This document shows, in pieces, positions 23,358 through 33,207 of a stretch of 64,000 nucleotides of DNA. How positions within the stretch are numbered: position 1 is the stretch's first letter; each line of letters starts with the position of its first letter. Position numbers and translations under genes: made by a program. The stretch spans positions 29,978 to 93,977 of the forward strand of contig JACKIN010000016.1 of assembly GCA_020638495.1 (NCBI GenBank). The letters run 5' to 3'. The stretch comes from Geminicoccaceae bacterium. GTDB lineage: Bacteria; Pseudomonadota; Alphaproteobacteria; Geminicoccales; Geminicoccaceae. Under the pieces are notes generated by a model that was not told the origin of the DNA, made no database searches, and was given only the letters and a program-made list of their open reading frames with translations.

Positions 23358-24560
23358 ATGCTTTCGATCAATCCTCCTTCCGGCCCGCCGGCCGGGCCCG
23401 CCACGACCGCCGGTGCCGCGCGCCGGGCGGGTGACGACGGCTCCATGCCGGAAGGCTTCGAGGGGCTGCTGGCCGGCCTACTGGCGCCGCCCGCACCACC
23501 GCCCGCCACCCTGCCGGCGGTCGGCCTCGCGGCTGCCCCGGCAGCGCCGCCTCCTGCAGAAGTCCCGGTTGCCGCCCCGGTAGAAGGCGAGGACACGGTT
23601 TCTGGCGACGCCGACACGGCGTCCCAGGGCCGCCGGCCCGGCCCGACCCCCGACTTCGGGTTGCCGGCGACGGCGCCTGACGCAGCACCGGCGACCGCCC
23701 CGACCGAAGGGGCGCCGGACGTCGATGTCGCCGGCCCGCCACAGGGGCAAGCCGCGAAAGCCCCGGCTCCGGGTCCTGCACAGCCGCTCCCGGCGGCGGT
23801 CGCGCCGCGAGATGCCCCGGGCGACCCTCCGCCAATGGCGACGGCCCCCGCCGTTCGTGCCGCCCGGGCCGGGAGCGCCGGTGCTGCTGCCGTCGAGCCG
23901 CCTGCCGGCCGCGCCGGTGCCGAGGGGGCGGGGCTGTGGGCCGCGGTCGGTCCCGCCGTCGCCCGGCCGACGGGTCGGGCCGGCAGCCCCCAGCCTGGGC
24001 CCGTGCAAGGCGCGGCTGGCCTGGTCGACGACTACCGGATCGCCGACGACAGCCTCGCCTGGCGCGGCCTGCTGGCCGTGGACGGGCCTGCCGCCTTCGC
24101 CGGCGCGCCGCTCGATGCCGCCGGCTCGGCCGAGGCGCCGCTGGCTGCTTCCGCCGTCCGCCAGCTCGCTCTGGCGATCGGGCAGGCGGTGAGCGGCGAT
24201 GTCCGCCAGCTCTCCGTCCAGCTCAGCCCCGAGGAGCTCGGCGGCCTCGAGATCACGGTCGACTTCGCCGACGAGCGACGGGTGGCGGTGACGATCCTCG
24301 CCGAGCGCCCCGAGACCCTGGACCTGCTGCGGGGCGAGACCCGTCAGCTCGAGCGGTTGCTCGGCCAGCAGGGGGTTTCGCTCGCGGCTGGCGGGTTCGA
24401 GCTGGGTCTCATGGCCGATGGCCGCGGCCAGCGTCGCGAGCATGCCGGTGCCGGGCCGGGCCAGGGCGCTTCGATCGACCTCGCGGATACGCAGGATGCC
24501 GCCACCGCCACCACCGCCGCGCCGCCGCTGCGGCGGGGCCTCTTGAACCTGTCCGTCTGA
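23358..24560 (+). CDS. fliK: Flagellar hook-length control protein FliK
   Basis: A 400-residue protein with a long disordered, Pro/Ala-rich N-terminal part (about 1-260) that serves as a ruler and a C-terminal globular domain (about 280-365). The latter has LSVQLSPEELGGLEITVDF, the FliK core, and VAVTILAERPETLDLLRGETRQLERLLGQQG (recognised by its L-x-L-x-P-x-x-L-G pattern). FliK measures the hook and switches export specificity through FlhB. With the ATG at 23358 the mRNA would be nearly leaderless, given the sigma-54 promoter just upstream; an in-frame ATG at 23445 would leave the domain intact (371 residues). flgD starts 21 bases after the stop. Confidence 0.85.
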   Translation: MLSINPPSGPPAGPATTAGAARRAGDDGSMPEGFEGLLAGLLAPPAPPPATLPAVGLAAAPAAPPPAEVPVAAPVEGEDTVSGDADTASQGRRPGPTPDFGLPATAPDAAPATAPTEGAPDVDVAGPPQGQAAKAPAPGPAQPLPAAVAPRDAPGDPPPMATAPAVRAARAGSAGAAAVEPPAGRAGAEGAGLWAAVGPAVARPTGRAGSPQPGPVQGAAGLVDDYRIADDSLAWRGLLAVDGPAAFAGAPLDAAGSAEAPLAASAVRQLALAIGQAVSGDVRQLSVQLSPEELGGLEITVDFADERRVAVTILAERPETLDLLRGETRQLERLLGQQGVSLAAGGFELGLMADGRGQRREHAGAGPGQGASIDLADTQDAATATTAAPPLRRGLLNLSV

Positions 24561-24580
24561 TTGTCCGGAGTACCCAGGGA

Positions 24581-25243
24581 ATGACCGTCGATGCCACACG
24601 AGCTTCAGCCGGCACCACCGCCGCCGCGCGGTCGGGGGTCAAGCTGGCTGCCGATTTCGACAGCTTTCTCAAGCTCCTGACGACCCAGCTGACGACCCAA
24701 GACCCGCTGAGCCCGATGGACGCGGAGCAGTTCACCTCCCAGCTGGTGCAGTTCTCCGGCGTCGAGCAGGCGATCCAGACCAACACCAAGCTGGAAATGC
24801 TGATCGGCCTGATGCAGGCGAACCAGACGACCGCGGCCCTCCAGTATATCGGCGCCACCGTGGAGCTCGACACCTCGGCCATCGCGCTGGCCGCCGGCGG
24901 GACGGCGGAGATCGCCTACGAGCTGCCGGAGACGGCGGCGGCCGTCCTCGTGGAGATCCGGGACGGGTCGGGCAGGCTGGTGCGCCAGCTCACCGGGCCC
25001 GCCGCCGCCGGTCCCCGGAGCCTCGTCTGGGACGGTCGCGACGGAGCGGGCGCCGCCCAGCCGGCCGGGACCTACAGCGTGGCGGTCGCCGCGGTCGACC
25101 CGCTCGGCCGCGAGATCCCGGTCCCGCTCGACACGGTCGGGCGGGTCGAGGCCCTGACCCAGACGACGGCGGGGCTGCGCCTCACCGTCGATGGCCGAAC
25201 ATATCCCGTGGAAAGCGTGCGGTCCGTGCGACCCGCCGCCTGA
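24581..25243 (+). CDS. flgD: Flagellar hook capping protein FlgD
   Basis: A 220-residue FlgD, the scaffold cap under which hook subunits polymerise. The N-terminal region has FLKLLTTQLTTQDPLSPMDAEQFTSQLVQFSGVEQ, the family signature (D-P-L-x-P-x-D plus Q-L-x-Q-F-S-x-V-E-Q, about residues 30-65). The C-terminal half is a beta-rich domain with VWDGRDGAGAAQPAGTYSV. GGAG lies 10 bases before the ATG. It follows fliK and precedes flgE by 34 bases, so the three hook genes should be co-transcribed from the sigma-54 promoter at 23326. Confidence 0.93.
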   Translation: MTVDATRASAGTTAAARSGVKLAADFDSFLKLLTTQLTTQDPLSPMDAEQFTSQLVQFSGVEQAIQTNTKLEMLIGLMQANQTTAALQYIGATVELDTSAIALAAGGTAEIAYELPETAAAVLVEIRDGSGRLVRQLTGPAAAGPRSLVWDGRDGAGAAQPAGTYSVAVAAVDPLGREIPVPLDTVGRVEALTQTTAGLRLTVDGRTYPVESVRSVRPAA

Positions 25244-25277
25244 CATCCCAGACACAACAAGACGCTGGAGCGAAGCA

Positions 25278-26576
25278 ATGAGCCTCTTCGGGTCACTTTA
25301 TTCGGGTGTTTCCGGCCTCGGCGCTCAGTCGCGGGCTATGAGCATGATCTCGGACAACGTCGCGAACGTGAACACGACAGGTTACAAGGGCGCGGTCGCC
25401 CAGTTCGCGAACATGGTCACGAGCAAGGAATCGGTGTCCTCGTACTCGCCGGGCGGCGTGCGCTCGATCGGTGCCATGTCCATCAGCCGGCAGGGCCTGA
25501 TCCAGAGCAGCAACTCGCCCACCGACGCGGCCATCTCCGGCGCGGGCTTCTTCGTCATGAACTCCCTCCCCGACGGCACCGGCGAGCAGATCTACACGCG
25601 CGCCGGGTCCTTCTCGCCGGACTTCCTCGGCGACCTCCGTTCGCCGTCGGGCTTCTACCTGCAGGGCTGGCTCCTCGATGCCGACGAGAACGTCGTCGAC
25701 GTCAACCAGACCGAGACCGTCAATGTGGGCAATGTCAACGGCCTGGCGACGGCGACGACGAACATCAGCCTCGGCGCCAATCTCGACGCCGACCAGGCCC
25801 TGCATGCGGGCGTCTATGCCGCTGGTGACATCGCCGCTGGCACCGTCGATGCCCAGTTCTCGCGCAATGTTCAGGTCTATGACAGCCTCGGCCGACCGCA
25901 ACCGGTCACCATGGCATTCCTGAAGACGGCTGCCAATACCTGGCAGGTCGAGCTGATCGCCGCCGATCCGACGAGCGTCGATGCGCTGGCGCATCCCAAT
26001 GGCCTGCTGGGCACCGGCACCGTCACGTTCAACGGTGACGGCAGCCTGGCCACGAACACGCTCGATGGCGCCACCGTCAACGTCACCTGGGCGGCCGCGA
26101 CGGGCGCCGATCCGAGCGCCTTGACGCTCGACCTCGGCAGCGCCGGCGAGACCAACGGCCTCACGCAGTTCGCGAGCCCGACCAACGTGGCGTTCGTCCA
26201 GCAAAATGGTGCCGAGGTCGGCGAGCTCAACGGCGTGAGGATCGACGAGGACGGGTACGTGATCGCGTCCTTCACGAATGGTGAGAACCGCCGGCTCTAC
26301 CAGTTGCCGATCGCCACCTTCGCCAACCCGTCGGGGCTCGATCCGCGATCGGGCAATGTCTTCGCCCAGACCGAGGCGTCCGGCGCCTTCAACTTGCGCG
26401 CGGCGGGGCGGGGAGGTGCCGGCATTCTCGCCCCGTCGGCGCTCGAAGCCGCCAATGTCGATCTCGCCGACGAGTTCACCAAGATGATCGTCACCCAGCG
26501 CGCCTATTCCGCCAATGCCCGGGTCATCACCACCACCAACACCATGCTCGAGGAGCTCATCCAGATCAGCCGCTAG
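25278..26576 (+). CDS. flgE: Flagellar hook protein FlgE
   Basis: A 432-residue hook subunit. The N-terminal helix begins SLFGSLYSGVSGLGAQSRAMSMISDNVANVNTTGYKG (family motif S-G-(L/V)-x-A-x-x-x-x-x-x-x-S-D-N-(V/I)-A-N-x-N-T-x-G-(Y/F)-K). The middle is a variable beta-rich surface region, and the C-terminus has VDLADEFTKMIVTQRAYSANARVITTTNTML-type coiled helix. Length is typical for alphaproteobacteria. A GGAG site precedes the ATG at 8 bases. It completes the fliK-flgD-flgE group. It is exported through the type III gate, so no cleavable signal is present. Confidence 0.95.
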   Translation: MSLFGSLYSGVSGLGAQSRAMSMISDNVANVNTTGYKGAVAQFANMVTSKESVSSYSPGGVRSIGAMSISRQGLIQSSNSPTDAAISGAGFFVMNSLPDGTGEQIYTRAGSFSPDFLGDLRSPSGFYLQGWLLDADENVVDVNQTETVNVGNVNGLATATTNISLGANLDADQALHAGVYAAGDIAAGTVDAQFSRNVQVYDSLGRPQPVTMAFLKTAANTWQVELIAADPTSVDALAHPNGLLGTGTVTFNGDGSLATNTLDGATVNVTWAAATGADPSALTLDLGSAGETNGLTQFASPTNVAFVQQNGAEVGELNGVRIDEDGYVIASFTNGENRRLYQLPIATFANPSGLDPRSGNVFAQTEASGAFNLRAAGRGGAGILAPSALEAANVDLADEFTKMIVTQRAYSANARVITTTNTMLEELIQISR

Positions 26577-26603
26577 ACGAGCAGAGGATGACGATAGAAA
26601 CGG

Positions 26604-26618
26604 CTAACCGAACTTTAC
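26604..26618 (+). promoter_or_regulatory. Degenerate CtrA-like box upstream of sciP
   Basis: CTAACCGAACTTTAC reads CTAA-N7-TTAC, six of eight defined bases of the CtrA box with correct spacing. It is 107 bases before the preferred sciP start. In Caulobacter sciP is itself activated by CtrA, which makes the position meaningful, but the match is imperfect. Confidence 0.35.
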
Positions 26619-26710
26619 CAGAATTCTTGGGCGGGATTTAAGTCATGCTGCCGCATTCTCGGGTCCGGGGAAACGGCCCGGCAAGGCGGGGCTGAGGAAT
26701 GGAGACGACG

Positions 26711-26983
26711 ATGTCGGAATCGGTGAACGAGCGGCCGCGGACGGTCATGGGGCCGAATGGCGCCGTGCTCAGCCTGGAGACCCTGCCGCCGCCCGAGACG
26801 CGCCGGTGGGTGGCGCGCCGCAAGGCCGAGGTGGTGACCGCCGTTCGCGCCGGGCTCATGAGCTTCGACGAGGCGTGCAAGCGATACGAGCTGACCGCGG
26901 AGGAGTTCGCCTCGTGGGAAAGGGCCATCGACCGCCACGGGCTCGGCGGCTTGCGCGTGACGCGGCTGCAGGAATTTCGCTGA
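26711..26983 (+). CDS. sciP: CtrA inhibitory protein SciP (DUF1153)
   Basis: A 90-residue helix-turn-helix protein. It follows Caulobacter SciP closely from memory: a GPNGAVLSLETLPPP-like start, RWVARRKAEVVTAVRAG, then a YELTAEEFASWERAI segment and RHGLGGLRVTRLQEFR at the end. SciP binds CtrA or nearby DNA and blocks CtrA-dependent transcription of flagellar genes in swarmer cells. I prefer the ATG at 26711 because GGAG lies 6 bases before it; the ATG at 26699 (94 residues) has its purine run directly adjoining the start codon. It sits between the hook genes and the basal-body operon, whose promoter region has a CtrA-like box. Confidence 0.9.
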   Translation: MSESVNERPRTVMGPNGAVLSLETLPPPETRRWVARRKAEVVTAVRAGLMSFDEACKRYELTAEEFASWERAIDRHGLGGLRVTRLQEFR

Positions 26984-27052
26984 GGCGACGCGCCCGGTCG
27001 CCGGGCCGGGCGGCCCCTGCCCGGGCCGGGTCGGCGGGGCCGCTTCGACCCG

Positions 27053-27067
27053 TTAACCGGTTCTTCA
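27053..27067 (+). promoter_or_regulatory. CtrA-like box upstream of fliF
   Basis: TTAACCGGTTCTTCA reads TTAA-N7-TTCA, seven of eight defined bases of the CtrA consensus with exact spacing, 62 bases before the fliF start. CtrA controls fliF in Caulobacter. A GC-rich region that can fold lies just upstream (26990-27040). Confidence 0.5.
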
Positions 27068-27128
27068 GCATCTTGCCCCAGATTCTGGTCCGGCGAGCGC
27101 TATCGCCGCGTCCAGATCGGGTTTTCGG

Positions 27129-28877
27129 ATGGCTGAGCAAGTCGAGGCACTGCCGGTGGGGGTCGCCGATGCGGCGGTCGCCGCAAGCGGTGCGCGAGGC
27201 GGGCTGGCGGCCCTGCTGGGTGCCCTGGGCGCCGAGCGGATCGTCGCCATCACCGTCGCCATCCTCGCCCTCGTCGGGCTGCTCGGCTTTCTCGGCATGC
27301 GGGCGCTCGAATCCCCCTACACCCTGCTCTATGCGGGCCTCGCCCTGGAGGACACCCGCACCATCGTCACCCGCCTGCAGGCCATGGACGTGCCGCACCG
27401 GCTGTCGCCGGCCGGCGATGCCGTGCTGGTGCCCGCCGACCGGGTGCTCGATCTGCGGATGGCGCTCGCCACGGACGGCCTGCCGGGCGGCGGGGTCGTC
27501 GGCTACGAGATCTTCGATGCCGTCGATGCGTTCGGCACGACCGAGTTCCTCTCCAACATCAACCTCAAGCGCGCCATGGAAGGCGAGCTCGCCCGAACCA
27601 TCGCGAGCCTGCGCCAGGTGCGCTCCGCCCGGGTCCATCTCGTCCAGCCGCCGCGCGAGCTCTTCCGTCGCGAGCAGGCGCCGGCCAGCGCCTCGGTCTT
27701 CCTCTCGGTCGGGCCCGCGGGCCTCGGTCGCAGCGAGATCGCCGCCATCCAGCATCTCGTCGCCTCAGCCGTGCCCGGGCTGGAGCCCGGCCGCATCGCC
27801 ATCGCCGACGACACCGGCCGGCTCCTGTCGCGGGGCGGCGACGCCCTGGACACCGCCATCGGCCTCGACGACACCGACGGCTACCGCCAGGCCTTCGAGA
27901 GCCGCCTGCAGGCGAAGATCCTGCAGCTGCTCGAGCGGAGCCTCGGCGTCGGCCGGGTCGAGGCGCAGGTCACGGCCGAGCTCGACTTCGACAGCGTCTC
28001 GACCACCGAGGAGATCTTCGACCCCGAGCGGCAGGTGGTGCGCAGCACCCAGCTCGTCGACGAGTCGACGGAGCTGGACGAGAGCACGCCCAACGACGCC
28101 GTCAGCGTCGCCAACAACCTGCCGGGCGGTGACGCCCAGGGTGCGGCCGCCACGAATCGCGAGCAGCGCAACCGCAACGAAGAGACGATCAACTACGAGA
28201 TCTCGCGCACCGTGCGCAACCAGACCCGCCACGGCGGCCGGCTGCAGCGCCTGTCGGTCGCCGTGCAGGTCGACGGCACCTATCGCGACGGCGCCGATGG
28301 CGTGCCCGTCTTCGAGCCGCTGCCGGCGGCCGACCTCGCCGAGCTCGAGACGCTGGTGCGTGGTGCTGTCGGCATCGACGACGAGCGCGGCGACACCCTC
28401 TCGATCATCAGCCGTCGGCTGGCCCGGCCCGAGCCGCTGCCGGTGGTCGACGACGGCACGCTGCTCGGCTTCGCCCATGCCGACCTGATGCGATTCGCCG
28501 AGCTCGGCGGGCTCGCCGGCATCGCCCTGCTCGTCCTCCTTCTCGGCGTGCGGCCGCTCCTGCGCCGGCTGCAGCCGGCCCGGACCGGCCCGGGCAATGC
28601 CGGCGGCGTTCGCCTGCTGACCGGCCCCGACGGCCGGCAGCTCCTGATCCAGGCCACGCCCGGCACGGCCGTCACCATCGACGAGCGCGGCAACCCGGTC
28701 GTGACCCGCAACGGCCAGCCGGGCGACGCCGCAGGCGAGCAGACCGGGGACCGGGTCAGCCTGCGCCAGATCGAGGGCGACGTCCGCGAATCGCTGCTGA
28801 CCGACATGGCCGAGCTGATCGAGGACCGTCCCGAGGACGCGATCCGCGTGATCCGCTCCTGGCTGCATTCGAGCTGA
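27129..28877 (+). CDS. fliF: Flagellar MS-ring protein FliF
   Basis: A 582-residue MS-ring protein that forms the membrane base of the flagellar motor. A transmembrane helix at about 38-58 is followed by the secretin/YscJ-like domain with LYAGLALEDTRTIVTRLQAMDVPHRL and later VQPPRELFRREQAPASASVFL (landmarks only). A second helix (about 460-478, LAGIALLVLLLGVRP) leads to the cytoplasmic tail, where EDRPEDAIRVIRSWLHSS at the very end is the FliG-binding sequence. It opens the operon fliF-fliG-fliH-fliN-motA-flbD-flhA-flhF-flhG. No strong ribosome binding site is seen at the ATG. A CtrA-like box lies 62 bases upstream. Confidence 0.95.
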   Translation: MAEQVEALPVGVADAAVAASGARGGLAALLGALGAERIVAITVAILALVGLLGFLGMRALESPYTLLYAGLALEDTRTIVTRLQAMDVPHRLSPAGDAVLVPADRVLDLRMALATDGLPGGGVVGYEIFDAVDAFGTTEFLSNINLKRAMEGELARTIASLRQVRSARVHLVQPPRELFRREQAPASASVFLSVGPAGLGRSEIAAIQHLVASAVPGLEPGRIAIADDTGRLLSRGGDALDTAIGLDDTDGYRQAFESRLQAKILQLLERSLGVGRVEAQVTAELDFDSVSTTEEIFDPERQVVRSTQLVDESTELDESTPNDAVSVANNLPGGDAQGAAATNREQRNRNEETINYEISRTVRNQTRHGGRLQRLSVAVQVDGTYRDGADGVPVFEPLPAADLAELETLVRGAVGIDDERGDTLSIISRRLARPEPLPVVDDGTLLGFAHADLMRFAELGGLAGIALLVLLLGVRPLLRRLQPARTGPGNAGGVRLLTGPDGRQLLIQATPGTAVTIDERGNPVVTRNGQPGDAAGEQTGDRVSLRQIEGDVRESLLTDMAELIEDRPEDAIRVIRSWLHSS

Positions 28878-28889
28878 GGTCGACCTGCC

Positions 28890-29909
28890 ATGCCATCATC
28901 CGACTTCATGCAGTTCGACAAGCTCACCGGCGTCGAGAAGGCGGCCATCCTGATGCTCGCCGTCAGCGAGGAGAACGCCGCCAGGCTGTTCGCCCGGCTG
29001 GAGCTCGACGAGGTCAAGGAGCTGTCGCAGACGATGTCGCTGCTCGGCCGGGTCGGCTCCGACGTGGTCGAGAAGATCATCGGCGATTTCGCCGAGCGGC
29101 TGAGCCAGGCCGGCGGCGTGGTCGGCAGCTTCGACACCACCGAGCGGCTCCTGCAGCGCTTCATGGATACGGAGCGGGTCGAGCAGATCATGGAGGAGAT
29201 CCGCGGCCCCGCCGGCCGCACGGTCTGGGACAAGCTCGGCAACGTCAACGAGTCGGTGCTCGCCTCGTACCTCAAGAACGAATACCCGCAGACCGTGGCC
29301 GTCGTGCTGTCGCGCATCGAGGCCGCCCATGCGGCCCGTGTCCTGGCCAGCCTGCCGGACGATTTCTCCGTCGAGGTGGTGATGCGCATGCTGCGCATGG
29401 AGGTCGTGCAGAAGGACATCCTGCAGGACGTCGAGCGCACGCTGCGCGCCGAGTTCATGAGCAACCTGGCGCGCACCAACCGGCGCGACAATCACGAGGT
29501 GATGGCCGAGATCTTCAACTACTTCGATCGCAATACGGAAACGCGTTTCGTCGCCGCCCTCGAGGAGCGCAACAAGGAGGCGGCCGACCGGATCAAGGCC
29601 CTGATGTTCACCTTCGAGGACCTGGTCAAGCTCGACAGCTCGGGCATCCAGACCCTGATGCGCAATGCCGGCAACGACCGCATCGGCATCGCTCTCAAGG
29701 GGGCGAGCGAGCAGCTCAAGGAGCTCTTCTTCGCCAACATGTCCGAGCGCGCCGCGAAGATCCTCAAGGAGGACATGCAGGCGATGGGGCCGGTGCGCCT
29801 GCGCGACGTCGACGAGGCCCAGCAGTTCCTCGTCAACATGGCGAAGGAGCTGGCCGCCTCCGGCGAGATCTTCCTCGCCGACAGCAAAGACGACGAGCTG
29901 GTCTATTGA
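28890..29909 (+). CDS. fliG: Flagellar motor switch protein FliG
   Basis: A 339-residue switch-complex protein that links the MS ring to the stator. The N-terminal domain binds FliF (LTGVEKAAILMLAVSEE), the middle domain contains the EHPQT-like motif as NEYPQTVAVVLSR near residues 128-140, and the C-terminal torque domain has charged residues around FTFEDLVKLDSSGIQTLMRNA and GPVRLRDVDEAQQFLVNMAKELAASGEI (landmarks). All domains are complete. It begins 12 bases after fliF, and its TGA overlaps the fliH ATG by one base. Confidence 0.95.
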   Translation: MPSSDFMQFDKLTGVEKAAILMLAVSEENAARLFARLELDEVKELSQTMSLLGRVGSDVVEKIIGDFAERLSQAGGVVGSFDTTERLLQRFMDTERVEQIMEEIRGPAGRTVWDKLGNVNESVLASYLKNEYPQTVAVVLSRIEAAHAARVLASLPDDFSVEVVMRMLRMEVVQKDILQDVERTLRAEFMSNLARTNRRDNHEVMAEIFNYFDRNTETRFVAALEERNKEAADRIKALMFTFEDLVKLDSSGIQTLMRNAGNDRIGIALKGASEQLKELFFANMSERAAKILKEDMQAMGPVRLRDVDEAQQFLVNMAKELAASGEIFLADSKDDELVY

Positions 29910-30646
29910 TGGCGGAACCCGTGCGCGCCTTCGCGTTCACCAGGAAGCACCGGCCGGCCGCGGCGGCCGGTGGCACGCCCGCCTGGCCGGTCATCGCCTT
30001 TGGGACGGCCCCGGCGGACGCGGCGAAGGCGCCGGATGGAGCGGGCCAGGGTCTCGTCCCGGTGCCCGAGCTGGTCTTCGACGAGGCCGATCTCGCCCGC
30101 ATCTGCGCCGCCGTCGATGAGGCGGCCCGCCAGGCGGCACGCGAGGAGATGGCGAGGGCCATCGAGGGGCGCACGATGGCCGCGCTCGAGTGCCTGGCGT
30201 CCGCCATCGACGCGCTCGATGCGGCGCTCGACGCCCGCGTCGCCGAGCTGCGCCGGACGGCGGCGAATCTGGCGGCCGCCACGGTGGAAGCGCTGGGTGC
30301 CTCCTCGTCCGAGCGCGTCGCCGTCCGGCTCGCCGAAACGCTGGTCGACGAATGCCTCGGCCGGCTCGACCCGCTGCTGCCGCTGACCATCGAGGTGGCA
30401 GCCGAGCTGGTCGATCCGCTGGCCGCAGCCCTCGGACGGGTGCCCGGGCTCCCGGCCCGGCCCGGCCGGCTGGCCATCGAGCCGGCCCGGGACCTGGCGC
30501 CGGGCGAGGCGCGGCTGGTCTGGCCGGACGGCCATGCCGAATGGTCGCTGACCGAGCTCCGGCATCGGGCGGCCCTGATCCTCGACGGCCTCGCTGGCGA
30601 TGGCGCCCCTGCCATCGCCGAACCGAACGACACAAGGGAAGGGTGA
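29909..30646 (+). CDS. fliH: Flagellar assembly protein FliH
   Basis: A 245-residue protein at the fliH position. The early part (about 48-110) is rich in Ala and Glu (ARICAAVDEAARQAAREEMARAIEG) and forms a helical stalk; the second half (ETLVDECLGRLDPLLPLTIEVAAEL) corresponds to the domain that binds the ATPase FliI. FliH and FliI power the export gate. Sequence conservation in this family is low, so position in the operon between fliG and fliN carries much of the weight. The ATG is coupled to the fliG stop (TGATG); a TTG one codon earlier is possible. fliI is not in the window. Confidence 0.8.
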   Translation: MAEPVRAFAFTRKHRPAAAAGGTPAWPVIAFGTAPADAAKAPDGAGQGLVPVPELVFDEADLARICAAVDEAARQAAREEMARAIEGRTMAALECLASAIDALDAALDARVAELRRTAANLAAATVEALGASSSERVAVRLAETLVDECLGRLDPLLPLTIEVAAELVDPLAAALGRVPGLPARPGRLAIEPARDLAPGEARLVWPDGHAEWSLTELRHRAALILDGLAGDGAPAIAEPNDTREG

Positions 30647-30649
30647 GCC

Positions 30650-30982
30650 ATGACCACCGACCATCGAGCTGTCGGGCAGGCGGCGGATGCCGCCGACGCA
30701 ACGGAAGCGCTGGACGGGATGCCGGTGCCGCTGGCCTCCGGCGACCGGTTGAGCGCCATCTACGACATTCCGGTCCAGCTCGCCGCGGTGCTCGGCAAGA
30801 CCTCGATGCCGGTCAACCAGCTCCTGCGGCTCGGCCGCGGTGCGGTGGTCGAGCTCGACCGCAAGGTGGGCGAGCCGATCGACATCTACGTCAACAACCG
30901 CCTCGTGGCGCGTGGCGAGGTGCTGATCGTCGACGACCACCTCGGCATCACCATGACCGAGATCATCAAGAGCGACAGCTGA
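30650..30982 (+). CDS. fliN: Flagellar motor switch protein FliN
   Basis: A 110-residue FliN of the C-ring. The SpoA domain spans about 37-106: IYDIPVQLAAVLGKTSMPVNQLLRLGRGAVVELDRKVGEPIDIYVNNRLVARGEVLIVDDHLGITMTEI is recognised by V-x-L-G-x-(T/S) near 50, the G-x-V-V-E-L-D segment and the N-x-x-x-A-x-G-E-V terminus. It works with FliM and FliG to set rotation direction. fliM is not in the window. The stop overlaps the next start as TGATG. Confidence 0.95.
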   Translation: MTTDHRAVGQAADAADATEALDGMPVPLASGDRLSAIYDIPVQLAAVLGKTSMPVNQLLRLGRGAVVELDRKVGEPIDIYVNNRLVARGEVLIVDDHLGITMTEIIKSDS

Positions 30983-31812
30983 TGCAGCGACGGGCATCCT
31001 GGCAGACGCGGCGGCGGGCACCGGCCGGCAGCTTCAGCCGGCTCGACCCGGCCGGGGCCGTCGGGCTGGTCGCCGCCTTCGCGGTGATCGGCCTCGCCAT
31101 CGGCACCGGCTCGGCGCCGGCCCGCTTCGTCGACCTGCCGTCCGTGCTGATCGTGCTCGGCGGCACCTTCGCCGTGACCTTCGCGAGCTTCTCGCTTCAC
31201 GAGTTCGCGCGCCTGCCCAGGGTCGTCGGCGCCGCCCTGTCGCTCACCCCCCCATGCGCCCTGCCAGTGGTCGCCAACGACGCGCTCACCCTGGCCGAGG
31301 CGGCCCGCCAGGAGACGCTGCCCGGGCTCGAGCGCCGGGTCGAGGCGCTGGCCCGCCACGGCTTTCTCCATCGCGGCCTCATGCTGCTGCTCGAGGGGGC
31401 CGACCGGGACGCCATCGAGCGGACGCTGCGCCGCGAGATCGCCGCCATGGTCGAGCGCCAGCGCAGCACGGTCGGCATCCTGCGCCGCGCCGCCGAGGTG
31501 GCGCCCGCCATGGGGCTGATCGGCACGCTGATCGGGCTCGTGCAGATGCTCGGCCATCTCGACGACCCGGACGAGATCGGCCCGGCCATGGCGATAGCGC
31601 TCCTCACCACGCTCTACGGCGCGCTCCTGGCGCATGCCCTCTTCACCCCGCTCGCCGAGAAGCTGCAGCGCCGCTTCGAGGCCGAGCTCGCCGGGGCCGA
31701 GCTGCAGCTCGTCGCCGCCCTCGCCATCGCCGACCGGGAGAACCCGCGGCGGCTGGAGGCGGCCCTCAACGGACTTCTGGCCCCCGACGAGCGCCTCAGG
31801 CGCTTCGACTGA
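30982..31812 (+). CDS. motA: Flagellar stator protein MotA (PomA-like)
   Basis: A 276-residue stator subunit of the MotA/TolQ/ExbB family. Helices at about 24-42 and 50-68 are followed by a large cytoplasmic loop with the charged segment LRREIAAMVERQRSTVGILRRAA (Arg and Glu contacts with FliG), then AEVAPAMGLIGTLIGLVQML (third helix with the conserved Pro) and AMAIALLTTLYGALLAHALFTPLA (fourth helix with the second Pro). With MotB it forms an ion channel that drives rotation; no motB lies next to it. The shape resembles PomA/MotA of the sodium- or proton-type without telling which ion. It is coupled to fliN by TGATG. Confidence 0.88.
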   Translation: MQRRASWQTRRRAPAGSFSRLDPAGAVGLVAAFAVIGLAIGTGSAPARFVDLPSVLIVLGGTFAVTFASFSLHEFARLPRVVGAALSLTPPCALPVVANDALTLAEAARQETLPGLERRVEALARHGFLHRGLMLLLEGADRDAIERTLRREIAAMVERQRSTVGILRRAAEVAPAMGLIGTLIGLVQMLGHLDDPDEIGPAMAIALLTTLYGALLAHALFTPLAEKLQRRFEAELAGAELQLVAALAIADRENPRRLEAALNGLLAPDERLRRFD

Positions 31813-31841
31813 GGAGCCCAAGCTTGAACAAGGGAAGCGAC

Positions 31842-33185
<1,344 letters not shown>

Positions 33186-33207
33186 GGGCGGGGGGCGGCG
33201 AGCGACG

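Noticed and set aside
26990..27040. GC-rich foldable stretch after sciP
   Set aside because: Several short stems can be drawn, but no single strong hairpin and no T-run, so no terminator is called.
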